Below are positions 1 through 11,413 of a stretch of DNA of 64,000 bases, in pieces. The notes beneath the pieces are model-generated. The model saw nothing but the letters and a program-made list of their open reading frames with translations. It was not told where the DNA came from and made no database searches. The stretch covers positions 124,001 to 188,000 of the forward strand of contig NZ_FQZB01000008.1 in the NCBI RefSeq assembly GCF_900141845.1. The letters run 5' to 3'. The position numbers and the translations under genes are program-made. Source of the stretch: Clostridium cavendishii DSM 21758 (GTDB lineage: Bacteria; Bacillota; Clostridia; Clostridiales; Clostridiaceae). Numbering within the stretch: the stretch's first letter is position 1; every line of letters starts with the position of its first letter.

Positions 1-3000
1 ATTGATCCGCTTGGATCTATCTTATAACTAAATTCTACTTGAGATTTATTTAATATTTGAGGCGGAACTGGTAGAGCATTTATCTTAACATCAAATATAA
101 CAGTTACTGATTGATTTGGAGCAAGATCTCCTAGACTAAATCCTGTAGTTGGATTTAGATTTGGATAAACAACTCCATTTATAGAAACTGTTCCTGAAAT
201 ATACATAAGCTCAGCTTGAAGTGTATCATAAAAACTTACATTAGTAGCATTTACATTTCCTACATTTGTGATTACTGAAGTGTATATTAAAGTATCATCT
301 ACCTTTGCATAATCCTTATCTACAGATTTATTAACTGCTATACTTCCAACATTTATTTGAGTTGAAACTGTATTAGAAGTTGCACTTACAGGAATGTCTG
401 GTCCTTGTGGATCTACTCTGTAGAAACCATTAACTGCAGCATAGTTTGTTACTTGAGGTGGAACTGGAACTGAATTATCCTTAACCTGGAATTTTACAAC
501 AACAGTATTACCAGCTAGTATATTACCTAATGAAAATCCTGTTATTGGATTATAATTTGGATAGGAAACATCATTTACAAGTACACTTCCATTTATAAAA
601 TTAGCTCCATTTGATAGTGTATCTATAAAGAATATAGATGTTTCAACACCATTTCCAGTATTCTTAACTGTAATAGTATAATTTAGAATATCATTTATTG
701 TTGCATAAGCTAAATCTACCACCTTAGCTGCACTTAATCCACCTACTATTATTACTGTTGCTACATTATTAGATTGAGCAGTCTTAGTATAGGTGGCTCC
801 GTTTGGATTTATCTTATAAGAGAAGGTTGCATTTGCAAAATTTTTAACTGCATATTCTGCGGGAAGAGAATTGACTGTTACCTTAAATGATACTGTACTA
901 CTTCCTAATGCCTGTATTGTTCCTAGACTAAAGCCTGTTTGTGGATTAAAATCTGGCTTACTTTCACCATTTACTATAACTGAACCGGCATTAAATGATA
1001 CTTCACTTTGTAATCCATCTAAGAATATTACATTAGTATTATCTATATTTCCTGTATTATTAACTACTACAGTATAGGTTAATATATCTCCTATAGTTGC
1101 CCAAGCCTTATCTACTTGTTTAGTAAGAGTCATCTCACCTTTGTTTATCTGAGTTGTAACAGTATTGCTAGTAATTTCTGAAATTATTTCTTGACCTGAT
1201 GGATCTATCTTATAAGCAAAAGTTAAATTTGCTGTATTTGATACTAAAGAAGGAGTTGGAAGGCTAGTTACTAAAGTATCAAATTTAACAACTACTGACT
1301 CTCCTAAAATTACAGTACCTAAGGTAAAACTTTGATATGGGTCATATCCTGGTTTAGAAACTCCATTTATCGTTACAGAATCAGTGACAAAATTTAACCC
1401 GCTTGGAATAACATCTCTAAAGTTAACACTTGTTAAATTTACATTTCCTTCATTAAATACTGTAATAGTATAACTTACTGTATCACCAATTGTTGCATAA
1501 GCTAAACTGACTTCCTTTTGTGCTGATAATTTTCCTATATTAATTCTAGTTTGTACAGTGTTGCTTATTGTTGTAGCTAAAATAGCAGGATTATTAGGAT
1601 TTACATAATAAGCATAACCAACATTTGAAGTATTGTAGATAATATAATTACTTGGAAGTAAATTTACCTTTACTAAGAAAGTAATAGTAACAATAGAATT
1701 TGGAGCTATATTATCTAAATTAAACCCGGTATTTGGATTAAACGAAGGCTTACTAACATTATTAACTTTGACTGATCCACTAACAAAGCTACCTTCTGCT
1801 TGAATCATATCTTGAAATAACACACTTGAGCATTCCACATTACCAGTGTTTTTAACTGTTACTGTATAACTTAAATTATCTCCAATTGTAGCATAATCCT
1901 TATCTACAGCTTTATTGACATTCAAGTGTCCTAAATTAATATAAGTCGTTACTTTATTAGAGGTTACTGTTGTTTCTATAGTTTCTGTAGGTGTTAATTT
2001 ATAACTAAAGGTAACATCTCCAGTGTTTTCAGCCTTTCCTGAAACAGGTACAGAATCTACATTTACAACAAAAGAAACCACATTTATTTGATTTGGAACT
2101 AAATCAGGTAAACTAAAACCTGTATTAGGATTATAACTAGTCTGATTTACAGTATTTACTATTACTGTTCCTTCCTTAAAAGAAGTTGCATTTGGAACAA
2201 TATCTTTAAATGATAATCCTGTAGCATTTACTGACCCAGTATTTTTTACATATACTGTATAGGTTATAGCATCATCAATGGTTGCATATGACTTATCTAC
2301 AGCTTTAGTAAGTGTAAGTTCACCATAAGCTATATAGGTTGTTGTTATATTAGTTGTTATTGTTACTGGAACAGCAGGTTTACCTGGATCTGGTTTGTAT
2401 TCATATTCAATAGTTGCAAAGTTCTCAACTATATTGTCACTTGGTCTAGTCATAACTGTTGCTGTAAATATCACCGTGGTAGATGTTAATCCTGCTATAT
2501 CATCTAAACTAAATCCATTATTAGGATCATAGGTTGGTTTAGAAACTCCATTTACTATAACAGAACCAGAATCAAAACTTATATTAGTGTCTAATATATC
2601 TTCAAAATATACTCTTTGAGCTGCAATATTCCCAGCATTATTTAAGATTACTGTGAATGTTAAAGTATCTCCTATTTTAGCTATTGATTTATTTACTGAT
2701 TTATTTGCAGATATAATAGCAGCATTTACATTAACTGTAGTTTGATTTGATGTTACTTTTTTAGATACTGGAGTTCCATTGGGATTTACATAATATGAAA
2801 AATTAACATTACCTGTATTATATAGTTTTCCTGATGTTGGAACTGAATTTACTGTTACACTAAATTTTACAGTTACATAGCTACCAATTGGTATATTATC
2901 TAAAGCAAATCCTGTATTTGGATTGAAACTTGGCTTATTGACTCCATTTACATAAACTGATCCTGAATTAAAAGAAGATTCAACTTGAATAATATCTTGG

Positions 3001-6000
3001 AACATGAAGTTACTTAAAAGTGTATTTCCTGTATTAGTTATTACAAAATTATAAATAACTACATCTGTTAATCTAGCGTAATCTCTGTCCGCAGTTTTAG
3101 CTATTGTTAAACTTCCTACGTTAATATTTGTAGTTACTAAATTACTTGTAACATTTCCTATTATAGGTGTCTCATTTGGATTTATTTTATACTCATATGA
3201 TACATTAGAAGTATTAACTACTTTCCAATCATCTGGTAGACTGTCTACTTTAACCTTGAAAATAACAGTTACTGAATTATCCTTACTTATTGTATCTAAA
3301 GTAAATCCTGTGTTTGGATTATACTCCGGCTTTGACACCCCATTTACTATAACCGAACCAGAAACAAAACTTGTATTAAAAGGAATAACATCTACAAATT
3401 TAGTATTAGTTAAATCTATATTACCTGTATTGGTTATAACTGAAGTATAAACTAATTCATCATCTATTGTTGCATATGACTTATCTACAGTTTTTACATT
3501 AGTTGCTGCAGCTTTATTTATATTGGTTGTTACGGTATTACTAGTTTTATTTCCATTAAAAGTTGCACCAGATGGATCTATCTTATAATTATAATTTATA
3601 GTAGCAAAGTTGCTTATTACTGGAGGTGTTGGAACATTTATTACCTTAACCTTAAATGATACTACAATAAAAGTTCCTGTTATCATATTACTTAAGTTAA
3701 ATCCTACACTAGGATCATAACTTGGCTTACTTACACCATCTATAACTACTGACCCCTCTACAAAGGATGTTCCATTTGGAACTAAATCTAAGAAATTTAC
3801 ATTGGTTAAATCTGTAGTTCCAGTGTTTGTAGCTGTTACTGTATAAGTTAATATATCATTAATTGTAGCATAATCTTTGTCTACCTGTTTTGTTAGTGTA
3901 GCTGAACCTATATTTATAACTGTTGAAGCTGTATTACTTGTAGCGGTTTTACTTATAACAGGATTACTTGGATCTACTTTAAATTCAAATGATGTTGAAG
4001 CTGTATTATTTAAAACATTTGGATTAGGAACACTATTTACTGTAACACTAAAACTAACTCTAACAACTTGACCTACATTTAAATCTCCTATAGTAAAACC
4101 TGTATTTGGATTAAAACTAGGCTTACTAGTTCCATTTATAAATACTGAACCTGCTACAAAAGTAGCTCCCTGAGGTACTATATCCTTAAAATTAGTATTT
4201 TTAACTGTTGTATTTCCTATATTAGATACATTAAATGAATAATTTATTGTATCACCTATAGTTGCATACGCTTTACTTGCTGATTTTGTAATTGTTAAAA
4301 CACCATTTATAATATCAGTCCTTGCTTCATTAGAATAAGTTGTTTCTGTTATGGTTGGTGAAGAAGGATTTACTTTATAGCTATAACTTATTTGTGACAT
4401 ATTTACAACATAAGCTGGTGGTGGTGCTGTAATTACCTTTGCTATAAACACTATTTCATGAGTTTCATTTGGATAAATATCTGGCAAACTAAAACCATTA
4501 TTAGGATTGATATCTGTATAAATTACTCCATCTATAACTACATACCCTTGTATAAAACTTAAATATACCGGCAAATTATCTACAAAAGTTACATTTGTTA
4601 AAGGTACTGTTCCATTGTTATTTATAATTGTTTTATAAACTAAAGAATCTCCTAATTGAGCATAAGCTTTATCTACTTCTTTATTTATAGTCATACTCTT
4701 TTTATTTATTATTGTTTGAACTGTGTTGCTAGTAATTGTATCTACTATATAAACACTACTTGGACCTGGTTTATAACTGTATATTAATTTAGAATTATTA
4801 TAGACTACATTAGGATTTGGAACTGCTATTACCTTAGCTTGATAACTAACATTAATAGTTACTCCAGGTGAAATAGTTCCTACACTAAATCCTAGATTAG
4901 GATTATATCCTGGATAAGATACACCATTAATCTTAACTGAACCTGCTACAAAAGTTGTATCTGATTGAATATCTGACAAAAATGTTGTATTTACTGCATC
5001 TATATTTCCTGAATTAGTCAAATTTACTGAATAGTATAATATATCTTCAATAGTTGCATACGCTTTATCTACAGTTTCAGGATTAGTCATAACTACAAAG
5101 TTAGACCTTGTAATAACCTTATTAGAATCCTTCTCTGTAGATATAACTGGACCTTCAGAACTTATTTGATATTTAAAAGGAACCTTTGCTATATTTTCAA
5201 CTGTTTCTCCTGGTTGAATTTCATTTACTAATACCTTATAAGTTATAGTTACAGTTTGCTGAGGTGTTATTGTAGCAACTGAAAAACCTTCAAATGGATT
5301 TAATAGAGGTTTACTTTGTCCATCAATAGTTACACTTCCACTAACAAAACTTGCTCCTGGAATATCTGGCTCTTTTACTTGTACATCTGTAGCATTTATA
5401 TTTCCTACGTTAGTTAATGTTAAAGTGTAAGTTACTTGATCCCCTACATTTGGATAATTATTATTATTAGTCCTATTTCCTACTATATCAACATAGTTTA
5501 CTTGCACTGAAGTCACATTACTCATTATTGTTTTTTCTATTAACGCTGGATATTGATTAAACATATAATTAAAAGTTACCAAAGATGAATTTTCTATTTT
5601 AGTTGATGGAGGAAGTGAATTTACAGTTACTGAGAATTTTATTTCTGTAGAAGCATCTTTTAATAAGTTTTCTAAGCTAAATCCTTGACTTGGATTTAAA
5701 GTAGGCTTATTAACACCATCAATTGTTACACTCCCTGTAACAAAAGTGGAGTAACTTCCTATAACATCCTGGAAAAGTATATTTTGAGCCGTTTCAGACC
5801 CTATATTCTTGATATTAATTGTATATAATAAATTATCCGAAATATTTGCATTTAATGCAGAAACTGATTTTGTAACTTCTAAATTTCCTGATTGGACTAT
5901 TATCGTGATTGTGTTAGTATTATCATAATTTATATAATTTGGTGAACCAGAACCTGATATGAATTCATAATGATAACTTGCTATAGAGCTGAATTTTCCA

Positions 6001-6300
6001 TTCTGTGGTTGTGAATTAACTCTAACAGAGAAAAATATATTAGTTACTCCAGATGGGTCTATGGTTCCAACATTTACTCCATTTGCAATATTCGCACCTA
6101 TCATAGTTACACTATTTATTTTCACTGAATTTGGTATAAATGAACAACAAGAAGCTATGGGACATGTCACTGTTACATTATTTGCTGGTCCTTCTCCATT
6201 ATTTTTTATTTGTACATGATATATTAATTGTTCTCCAACTTCAACGTTATATTCACTATCTCCATCAGAATCAAAAGCATCTAATGTTGTAATTATATTA
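1..6300 (-). repeat. Tandem ~395-bp coding repeats (DUF11 units)
   Basis: Minus-strand equivalents of the VDKAYATIGD signature recur near 290, 702, 1097, 1492, 1887, 2282, 2690, 3078, 3470, 3867, 4262, 4665, 5057, 5451 and 5845, so the spacing is close to 395 bp. Units are diverged at the nucleotide level but keep the same protein motifs. This is old duplication, not recent slippage. Confidence 0.85.
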
Positions 6301-7355
6301 GGAGCCAAAGCTCTTACTTGGGTACCTAAGCCTAAAAGTTCTAATTCTGAATTTGTATTATTTTGAGATATTTGTATAGCTACTTGATTTTGGTTTTGTG
6401 ATAATGCTGAATTTAAACTTATATTAGTTAAATCCCATTTATTCCTTGCATTTAATACTTGGGTTGGCACAAAAGCATCATGATTTTTACTTCCATTTGT
6501 ACCATTTATATTGATAAGTCCAACACTACTATCTAAAGGATCACAAACATTTATTTGACCTGCAAATAGATTATTATAAGGGTTATTAGGAGTTGTTCCC
6601 GGATTTGCATTTGGAGCTCCAACAGAATTACCAAGCTGAACTAAACTTGCAAAAGATGCTCCAGCCTTTAAACTTCCTGATATTATGCGAGGATTTCCAT
6701 TTGCTGCAGCTAAAACTATATTACCTTTTAATCCCATAGTATCATTTTCAGTTGTAAATCCTGTTAAAGTTGTTTGAATTGGCGTACTTTGATCTATATA
6801 AGATATACCAGATGAAAAATTAATCTTATTAGGTCTAAAACTTGTATTTCTATACACTACAGCAAGAGTCCATCCTGCTCTAGTATCACTTAATCCAGTA
6901 GTAGGAATACTTGTTGGAACATTTGATACAGTATAACTTCCACTTAATGAATTTGCTATTATATTTGTAACATTTGCAGATCTAAATCTTTCAATAGATC
7001 CAGATGGTGCAGTATAATCTTCTGTATTTTGTGGGGTTATAGTTATAGAATTTATAGGTGTCATTAGATTTATAGGTGCATTTGCTGTACTTATAACATT
7101 AAGAGCTGAAGGATCATTGCTTGTAACAGTTGAATACCAAATTAATTCTGCATACAAAATAGTACTATTAGGTAATATATTTATACTTGCAGACGAACCT
7201 GCCTTTGTATAATCTCTAGTAGCTGTACCTGCGGTAGTTATCATATCTGATGTGTTAGCATTTAATGTAATAGTATCACCACATACTACTAAACTATTTC
7301 CTGTAGAAACTATAATTGCTTTATCAATACATGAAAATCTATTAATTAGAGTCAC
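1..7355 (-). CDS. Giant DUF11-repeat protein (partial, runs off left edge)
   Basis: An open frame without stops runs from a GTG start at 7355-7353, preceded by AAGGAGG, to the left edge: at least 2,451 codons. The first ~340 residues form a unique region predicted to be beta-rich, with motifs such as GWTLAVVYRN. It is followed by about 15 tandem units with a period near 395 bp (~131 residues). Each unit carries signatures like VDKAYATIGD, Y-x-I-x-N-x-G-N, a GSVTIDG-type strand and a YKIDPSG-type end, which is the DUF11/conserved-repeat pattern of surface proteins. No signal peptide, LPXTG motif or membrane segment is visible in this part; the C terminus is outside the window. It is divergent from the second DUF11-like gene at 7768, so they may share a promoter region. 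Family assignment is secure. A structural role on the cell or spore surface is inference. Confidence 0.9.
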   Translation of the reverse strand, partial: MTLINRFSCIDKAIIVSTGNSLVVCGDTITLNANTSDMITTAGTATRDYTKAGSSASINILPNSTILYAELIWYSTVTSNDPSALNVISTANAPINLMTPINSITITPQNTEDYTAPSGSIERFRSANVTNIIANSLSGSYTVSNVPTSIPTTGLSDTRAGWTLAVVYRNTSFRPNKINFSSGISYIDQSTPIQTTLTGFTTENDTMGLKGNIVLAAANGNPRIISGSLKAGASFASLVQLGNSVGAPNANPGTTPNNPYNNLFAGQINVCDPLDSSVGLININGTNGSKNHDAFVPTQVLNARNKWDLTNISLNSALSQNQNQVAIQISQNNTNSELELLGLGTQVRALAPNIITTLDAFDSDGDSEYNVEVGEQLIYHVQIKNNGEGPANNVTVTCPIASCCSFIPNSVKINSVTMIGANIANGVNVGTIDPSGVTNIFFSVRVNSQPQNGKFSSIASYHYEFISGSGSPNYINYDNTNTITIIVQSGNLEVTKSVSALNANISDNLLYTINIKNIGSETAQNILFQDVIGSYSTFVTGSVTIDGVNKPTLNPSQGFSLENLLKDASTEIKFSVTVNSLPPSTKIENSSLVTFNYMFNQYPALIEKTIMSNVTSVQVNYVDIVGNRTNNNNYPNVGDQVTYTLTLTNVGNINATDVQVKEPDIPGASFVSGSVTIDGQSKPLLNPFEGFSVATITPQQTVTITYKVLVNEIQPGETVENIAKVPFKYQISSEGPVISTEKDSNKVITRSNFVVMTNPETVDKAYATIEDILYYSVNLTNSGNIDAVNTTFLSDIQSDTTFVAGSVKINGVSYPGYNPNLGFSVGTISPGVTINVSYQAKVIAVPNPNVVYNNSKLIYSYKPGPSSVYIVDTITSNTVQTIINKKSMTINKEVDKAYAQLGDSLVYKTIINNNGTVPLTNVTFVDNLPVYLSFIQGYVVIDGVIYTDINPNNGFSLPDIYPNETHEIVFIAKVITAPPPAYVVNMSQISYSYKVNPSSPTITETTYSNEARTDIINGVLTITKSASKAYATIGDTINYSFNVSNIGNTTVKNTNFKDIVPQGATFVAGSVFINGTSKPSFNPNTGFTIGDLNVGQVVRVSFSVTVNSVPNPNVLNNTASTSFEFKVDPSNPVISKTATSNTASTVINIGSATLTKQVDKDYATINDILTYTVTATNTGTTDLTNVNFLDLVPNGTSFVEGSVVIDGVSKPSYDPSVGFNLSNMITGTFIVVSFKVKVINVPTPPVISNFATINYNYKIDPSGATFNGNKTSNTVTTNINKAAATNVKTVDKSYATIDDELVYTSVITNTGNIDLTNTKFVDVIPFNTSFVSGSVIVNGVSKPEYNPNTGFTLDTISKDNSVTVIFKVKVDSLPDDWKVVNTSNVSYEYKINPNETPIIGNVTSNLVTTNINVGSLTIAKTADRDYARLTDVVIYNFVITNTGNTLLSNFMFQDIIQVESSFNSGSVYVNGVNKPSFNPNTGFALDNIPIGSYVTVKFSVTVNSVPTSGKLYNTGNVNFSYYVNPNGTPVSKKVTSNQTTVNVNAAIISANKSVNKSIAKIGDTLTFTVILNNAGNIAAQRVYFEDILDTNISFDSGSVIVNGVSKPTYDPNNGFSLDDIAGLTSTTVIFTATVMTRPSDNIVENFATIEYEYKPDPGKPAVPVTITTNITTTYIAYGELTLTKAVDKSYATIDDAITYTVYVKNTGSVNATGLSFKDIVPNATSFKEGTVIVNTVNQTSYNPNTGFSLPDLVPNQINVVSFVVNVDSVPVSGKAENTGDVTFSYKLTPTETIETTVTSNKVTTYINLGHLNVNKAVDKDYATIGDNLSYTVTVKNTGNVECSSVLFQDMIQAEGSFVSGSVKVNNVSKPSFNPNTGFNLDNIAPNSIVTITFLVKVNLLPSNYIIYNTSNVGYAYYVNPNNPAILATTISNTVQTRINIGKLSAQKEVSLAYATIGDTVSYTITVFNEGNVNLTSVNFRDVIPSGLNFVTDSVTINGVSKPGYDPYQSFTLGTVILGESVVVKFDTLVTSLPTPSLVSNTANLTFAYKIDPSGQEIISEITSNTVTTQINKGEMTLTKQVDKAWATIGDILTYTVVVNNTGNIDNTNVIFLDGLQSEVSFNAGSVIVNGESKPDFNPQTGFSLGTIQALGSSTVSFKVTVNSLPAEYAVKNFANATFSYKINPNGATYTKTAQSNNVATVIIVGGLSAAKVVDLAYATINDILNYTITVKNTGNGVETSIFFIDTLSNGANFINGSVLVNDVSYPNYNPITGFSLGNILAGNTVVVKFQVKDNSVPVPPQVTNYAAVNGFYRVDPQGPDIPVSATSNTVSTQINVGSIAVNKSVDKDYAKVDDTLIYTSVITNVGNVNATNVSFYDTLQAELMYISGTVSINGVVYPNLNPTTGFSLGDLAPNQSVTVIFDVKINALPVPPQILNKSQVEFSYKIDPSGS

Positions 7356-7767
7356 GTTTCTATCCTCCTTAACTTGTGAATTAAAAATATTTTGCATTAC
7401 TTATATTTTATGTAGAGAATTTTTCTTTGCCACATTATTAATTGTATAGATTATATGAAAATGGATAAATCTTTTCATTGTTAACTATAGATTATCAATT
7501 TTATAATCAATTATATATTGAACTCCTATTGAATCAGCTGAATATACTATAAGTGAATATCCAAATTTCTAATTCGGCTACCAACAAACTTACTCATATT
7601 AACGTATGTGAGTAAAAATCTATCTTAATATTTATCAAACCTTTAAATTTAATCATTTTAACTTATTACAAATGAAAATTTCTATGCGTCTACTTAAATA
7701 GATGCTTTATAAAAAAAATAAGCCTAAATATATAATTTAAACTTTTATTAATATAAAGGAGAAAAAT
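7356..7767. other. Divergent intergenic region between two DUF11-type genes
   Basis: About 410 bp with no supported gene. It holds the Shine-Dalgarno sites of both flanking genes. Near 7588-7613 lies an inverted repeat, TTACTCATA / TATGTGAGTAA, whose arms resemble the end of the plasmid iteron (ATTACTCA). On the minus strand CATATAAT (complement of 7450-7457) loosely resembles a mother-cell sigma factor -10 element. Neither is strong enough to call as a functional site. Confidence 0.4.
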
Positions 7768-10700
7768 ATGGGTTCTGAAATTTTAAGTCTAACTCTTAAT
7801 AAAACCAACAATATTTTAATTATGGTTGGTGGTACTAGTAGCTTTACCTTAAGTGTAAGAAATCTTAGTTCATCTATTAGACTTTATAACTTAAATATAT
7901 ATTTATCTCTTCCTGATGGTCTTACACTTTCTAGCTCTACATTACCAGTAACATCAACTATTTCAAATACAGATGGAACATCTCTTAATTCATGGATAAA
8001 TTTAAAAGATCTTGCACCACTAGAAGCCCCTTATGTATTTGACATTACGCTAAAATGTGCCTCAACCTTTAAAAATGGTACATCTATTCCTTTTGGATAT
8101 GTATTTTCAGGAATAATAGTAAAGTGTGAAGTTGATACAAAACCTAGAGGTAATTACGATACTGGTAATGAAAAATATTTACAACAAGCTAACATGACAT
8201 TTAAGAGTTGTAGATACTACTCAACTATTTCAACCTCTGGTAAAGTATTAAAAGGAGCTGGTACAGCTCCTAATTTAACAGATTATACAAAGGTTTATAC
8301 TTCAACCTGCAAATTTTTTAATAATTCACTTTCTACTTCTACAGTTAATATAACCATATTACTTGAGGATGGTATCAGATATCTTGGAATATTCTCAACT
8401 TCTGGTACAGATTCTAGTAGTTTTTCATCTCCAATAATCTCCACTGTAACTATAAACGGAAAAAATTATATACAGCTATATTATGGAAGTGTACTACTCT
8501 CTAAAAACAGTAATACTACTTTAGTTTTTAATTATGCTGTTTGGAATAAATATAATAATAATCAAGGTAATTTAATATATCATGGTACAAAGTTAAATAT
8601 GCTTATGAATATGAGCTCTATTGATGATAGTTATGATACAAGTATATATTTTTATGCTATGGATTTAATAATTACAACAACAGTAAATAAAACATCTGTA
8701 GATGTTCAATCTCTAGTAAATTTTAGTTATACCTACTCTGTAGGACAATATTTCGATATTCAAAATATAGTTGTAAATTATTTCATCCCTGATGGTATTT
8801 TGTATACTTCTAGCTCTGTTACTCCAACTTCAGTAGTAGACGATCCTACTTTAAAAGGATACTATCTAACTTACAATAGACCTATAGCAATAAAAAATTC
8901 AACTACAACTATAACCATCTATACAAAGATAGATAGTTACTATAGATATAAAAATATAGCTCCTGACCCTAAGTTACCAGTTGTAAGCTTTGATGATTTC
9001 ATAGCTATAGCTAGCATTAGTGGAATAACTATAGAATTACAACTAAATGTTTCAGACTCTGCTACTACTTCTTGTAGCATAACTCTTCCTAGTATAAAAA
9101 AAGAATTTTTGAATGGATACTATAGAAATGGTACTGTAAAAACAATCTCAACCTTAGCCCCAGGAGATTTAGCTGAGTATAGACTAACTTACGATGCAAG
9201 TACTTTAAAAGCAATTCAAAAACAGATTTATTTAGATGACTTTTTCCCACTATCAGCTGATCCTATTGATAATTTAACTTATAATATTACAGGTTATCTT
9301 CCAACTTCCACAACACCACTTCCAATAGATCCTCATGGCCAAGATTTTTATTATGGAGATATACCAGGCTCATCATCTTCAGTTATAGTTTTTAAAGTAC
9401 CAATTAAACTCCTAGGTTCTTCAGGACAAAATATGAACCTATTAAAGATAAAGGGAATAAACACTTACAATGTAGCTTATAGTAATAGAACTCAGGTATT
9501 AATTAATATAGGTACTCCCAACTTACAATTAACAAAATCAGTAAGTGGCCCTAATAAAACTACAATAAAATCTTCTGAAATATATTCTTATACTGTAAAA
9601 ATTACAAACACCAATACCCTAGGAACAGAAACTGATGCCTTTAGTTTTGAGTTAAATGATACCTTGTCATCTTGGTTCACCATTATGCCAAACACAATAC
9701 AAGTTACAGGAACTGGTTTATATGGCTCTGTAACTTATGATTCTACAAATATTAAGCTTCCTATCAATAAACTAGCTCCAGGACAGTCATTAACTCTATT
9801 TTATAGCGTAACTCTTAGTGACTATATTCCTCCAAATTTAACAATAACAACAACAGCTACTAATACTAATCCTTATTCACAACTTTATGATGCTGCTTTA
9901 GATAATTTTAGATATTCAAACTTAAATAAAACAGCTTCTGTTAGTATAAATTCAGCTTCTATTTCTCTTGCAAAAACTACAAATAATACTCTATTAAAAG
10001 TTGGTTCTGATATATCATATACTATAACCTTAACTATTCCTCAAGGAACCATAGTTTATGGTGTATATATAAAAGATACTCTACCAAGTGGAAATCAATC
10101 TTATGAAGGCTCTGCATTTAGAAATAATCTTCCTATAACACCATCTGTTAGTAATAATATTATTACTTTCCCAAATGAAGGAACTATAGATGCTAGATTA
10201 TCTTCTCAAACCATAATCTATACTCTAAATTGCAAGATTACAAATGCAACTAAAACTGTAAACACATTAACATCAACTCAAACAAATACTTGCCAAGTTT
10301 TTTATAAACAAACTGCTACAGGAACAAGTTATTCTATTAGTAAAAATCTAATTATAACTATTAATCATCCTAATATTGTTTTAGCTCTTACTGCAACAGA
10401 TACTACAACTTCTACTATATATACTCAAACTGCAGTTATAAATACAAATTCTATTATGTTATTCAAACTAGATTTTCTAAATAATAGTTATATAAAACTT
10501 ATAAATGGTACAGTTGAAATTCCAATAAACGATAACTTTATATTTACTTCAATTAATGTTACCACTAGCTGCTCTGCAAATTATGATTCTATAAACAAAA
10601 AGATAGTTATTAGTATCCCTTCACTAGATGTTAATATGACAGGATATTTAACTTTTATTTTAACTCCTAAACCAAATCTTAACTCTGGTTCTTCTATGCA

Positions 10701-11187
10701 AGTTCAAGCTACTGCAACTAAGTATTATAATGACGTATCAACAAAGATTTATGGAGGGGAAACTAGTAATATTATAACTTGTTCATTACCACCTGGAGTT
10801 TCTTTATTACCAAACCCTATAGATAAAGTAAATGACTCAACATCATTTAGAATAACTCAGCCGGGTTCTGTAGCCACAATAATCAATTATTTTCAAAATA
10901 CTGGTGGTGGTTATGATAGTTATAATCTAAAAATAGATCCTGTAGGTATTGACTACACCTTGTATATTGATGATATCAAAATAGCAGATGTAAGTAAAAA
11001 CACTCTTTATCAAGCTGATTTAGATATAATGAAAAATCTAGCTCCAAATGATACTAGAGTAATAAAAATAGAATCTCTTATTCCTATAACAACACCTCTT
11101 GGATTTAGGTTTGACTTTATTGTAACTACTAAATCAAAAACTTCTCCTTATCCTAAAAAAACAGTTTTGAATATAGATCCTCATTAA
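7768..11187 (+). CDS. Large DUF11-like repeat protein
   Basis: A 1,139-residue protein starting at ATG with AAAGGAG 7-8 bp upstream. It is rich in Ser, Thr, Asn and Tyr. DUF11-like units are clearest around residues 585-700 (LQLTKSVSGPNKTTIK, then a Y-T-V-K-I-T-N-T strand) and 725-850 (SISLAKTTNNTLLKVG, then KDTLPSG). Earlier units are more diverged. No signal peptide, membrane segment or sorting signal is visible, so it is either a cytoplasmically assembled surface or spore protein, or it leaves by an unrecognised route. It faces away from the giant DUF11 gene and is closed by a bidirectional terminator shared with the convergent SPOCS gene pair. The fold class is well supported; the role is inferred from its neighbours. 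Confidence 0.85.
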   Translation: MGSEILSLTLNKTNNILIMVGGTSSFTLSVRNLSSSIRLYNLNIYLSLPDGLTLSSSTLPVTSTISNTDGTSLNSWINLKDLAPLEAPYVFDITLKCASTFKNGTSIPFGYVFSGIIVKCEVDTKPRGNYDTGNEKYLQQANMTFKSCRYYSTISTSGKVLKGAGTAPNLTDYTKVYTSTCKFFNNSLSTSTVNITILLEDGIRYLGIFSTSGTDSSSFSSPIISTVTINGKNYIQLYYGSVLLSKNSNTTLVFNYAVWNKYNNNQGNLIYHGTKLNMLMNMSSIDDSYDTSIYFYAMDLIITTTVNKTSVDVQSLVNFSYTYSVGQYFDIQNIVVNYFIPDGILYTSSSVTPTSVVDDPTLKGYYLTYNRPIAIKNSTTTITIYTKIDSYYRYKNIAPDPKLPVVSFDDFIAIASISGITIELQLNVSDSATTSCSITLPSIKKEFLNGYYRNGTVKTISTLAPGDLAEYRLTYDASTLKAIQKQIYLDDFFPLSADPIDNLTYNITGYLPTSTTPLPIDPHGQDFYYGDIPGSSSSVIVFKVPIKLLGSSGQNMNLLKIKGINTYNVAYSNRTQVLINIGTPNLQLTKSVSGPNKTTIKSSEIYSYTVKITNTNTLGTETDAFSFELNDTLSSWFTIMPNTIQVTGTGLYGSVTYDSTNIKLPINKLAPGQSLTLFYSVTLSDYIPPNLTITTTATNTNPYSQLYDAALDNFRYSNLNKTASVSINSASISLAKTTNNTLLKVGSDISYTITLTIPQGTIVYGVYIKDTLPSGNQSYEGSAFRNNLPITPSVSNNIITFPNEGTIDARLSSQTIIYTLNCKITNATKTVNTLTSTQTNTCQVFYKQTATGTSYSISKNLIITINHPNIVLALTATDTTTSTIYTQTAVINTNSIMLFKLDFLNNSYIKLINGTVEIPINDNFIFTSINVTTSCSANYDSINKKIVISIPSLDVNMTGYLTFILTPKPNLNSGSSMQVQATATKYYNDVSTKIYGGETSNIITCSLPPGVSLLPNPIDKVNDSTSFRITQPGSVATIINYFQNTGGGYDSYNLKIDPVGIDYTLYIDDIKIADVSKNTLYQADLDIMKNLAPNDTRVIKIESLIPITTPLGFRFDFIVTTKSKTSPYPKKTVLNIDPH

Positions 11188-11281
11188 AAAAGTAGATTTT
11201 TAAAAATTGTTCTCATAATCCTTATTTTATCTATAATAATATAAAGTATTGCTATAACTATAAATAATTTCGTATATATAA

Positions 11282-11330
11282 AAACACTATCAAAATCTAT
11301 TATTAGGTTTCGATAGTGTTTCTTTTTATT
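11282..11330. terminator. Bidirectional hairpin terminator
   Basis: Stem AAACACTATC / GATAGTGTTT with a ~20-nt loop, followed on the plus strand by CTTTTTATT and on the minus strand by TTTTATATA. It lies between convergent genes ending at 11187 and 11414, so it can serve both. Confidence 0.8.
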
Positions 11331-11413
11331 AATTATATATAATTAATATCATATACTATTCTATTACTACATTTTATATTTTCAAGAATTTATAAATTTC
11401 ATACTAGCATTTT

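Noticed and set aside
1..6300. CRISPR or satellite array suggested by the regular ~395-bp period
   Set aside because: The period is a multiple of three within an uninterrupted frame and the conservation is at protein level. No short identical repeats with spacers are present.
871..7449. Several plus-strand frames of 60-70 codons (e.g. 871-1077, 3256-3450, 3877-4071, 7252-7449)
   Set aside because: They lie antisense to the giant DUF11 gene (the last to its 5-prime end), lack ribosome sites, and repeat at the unit period because the repeats themselves recur.
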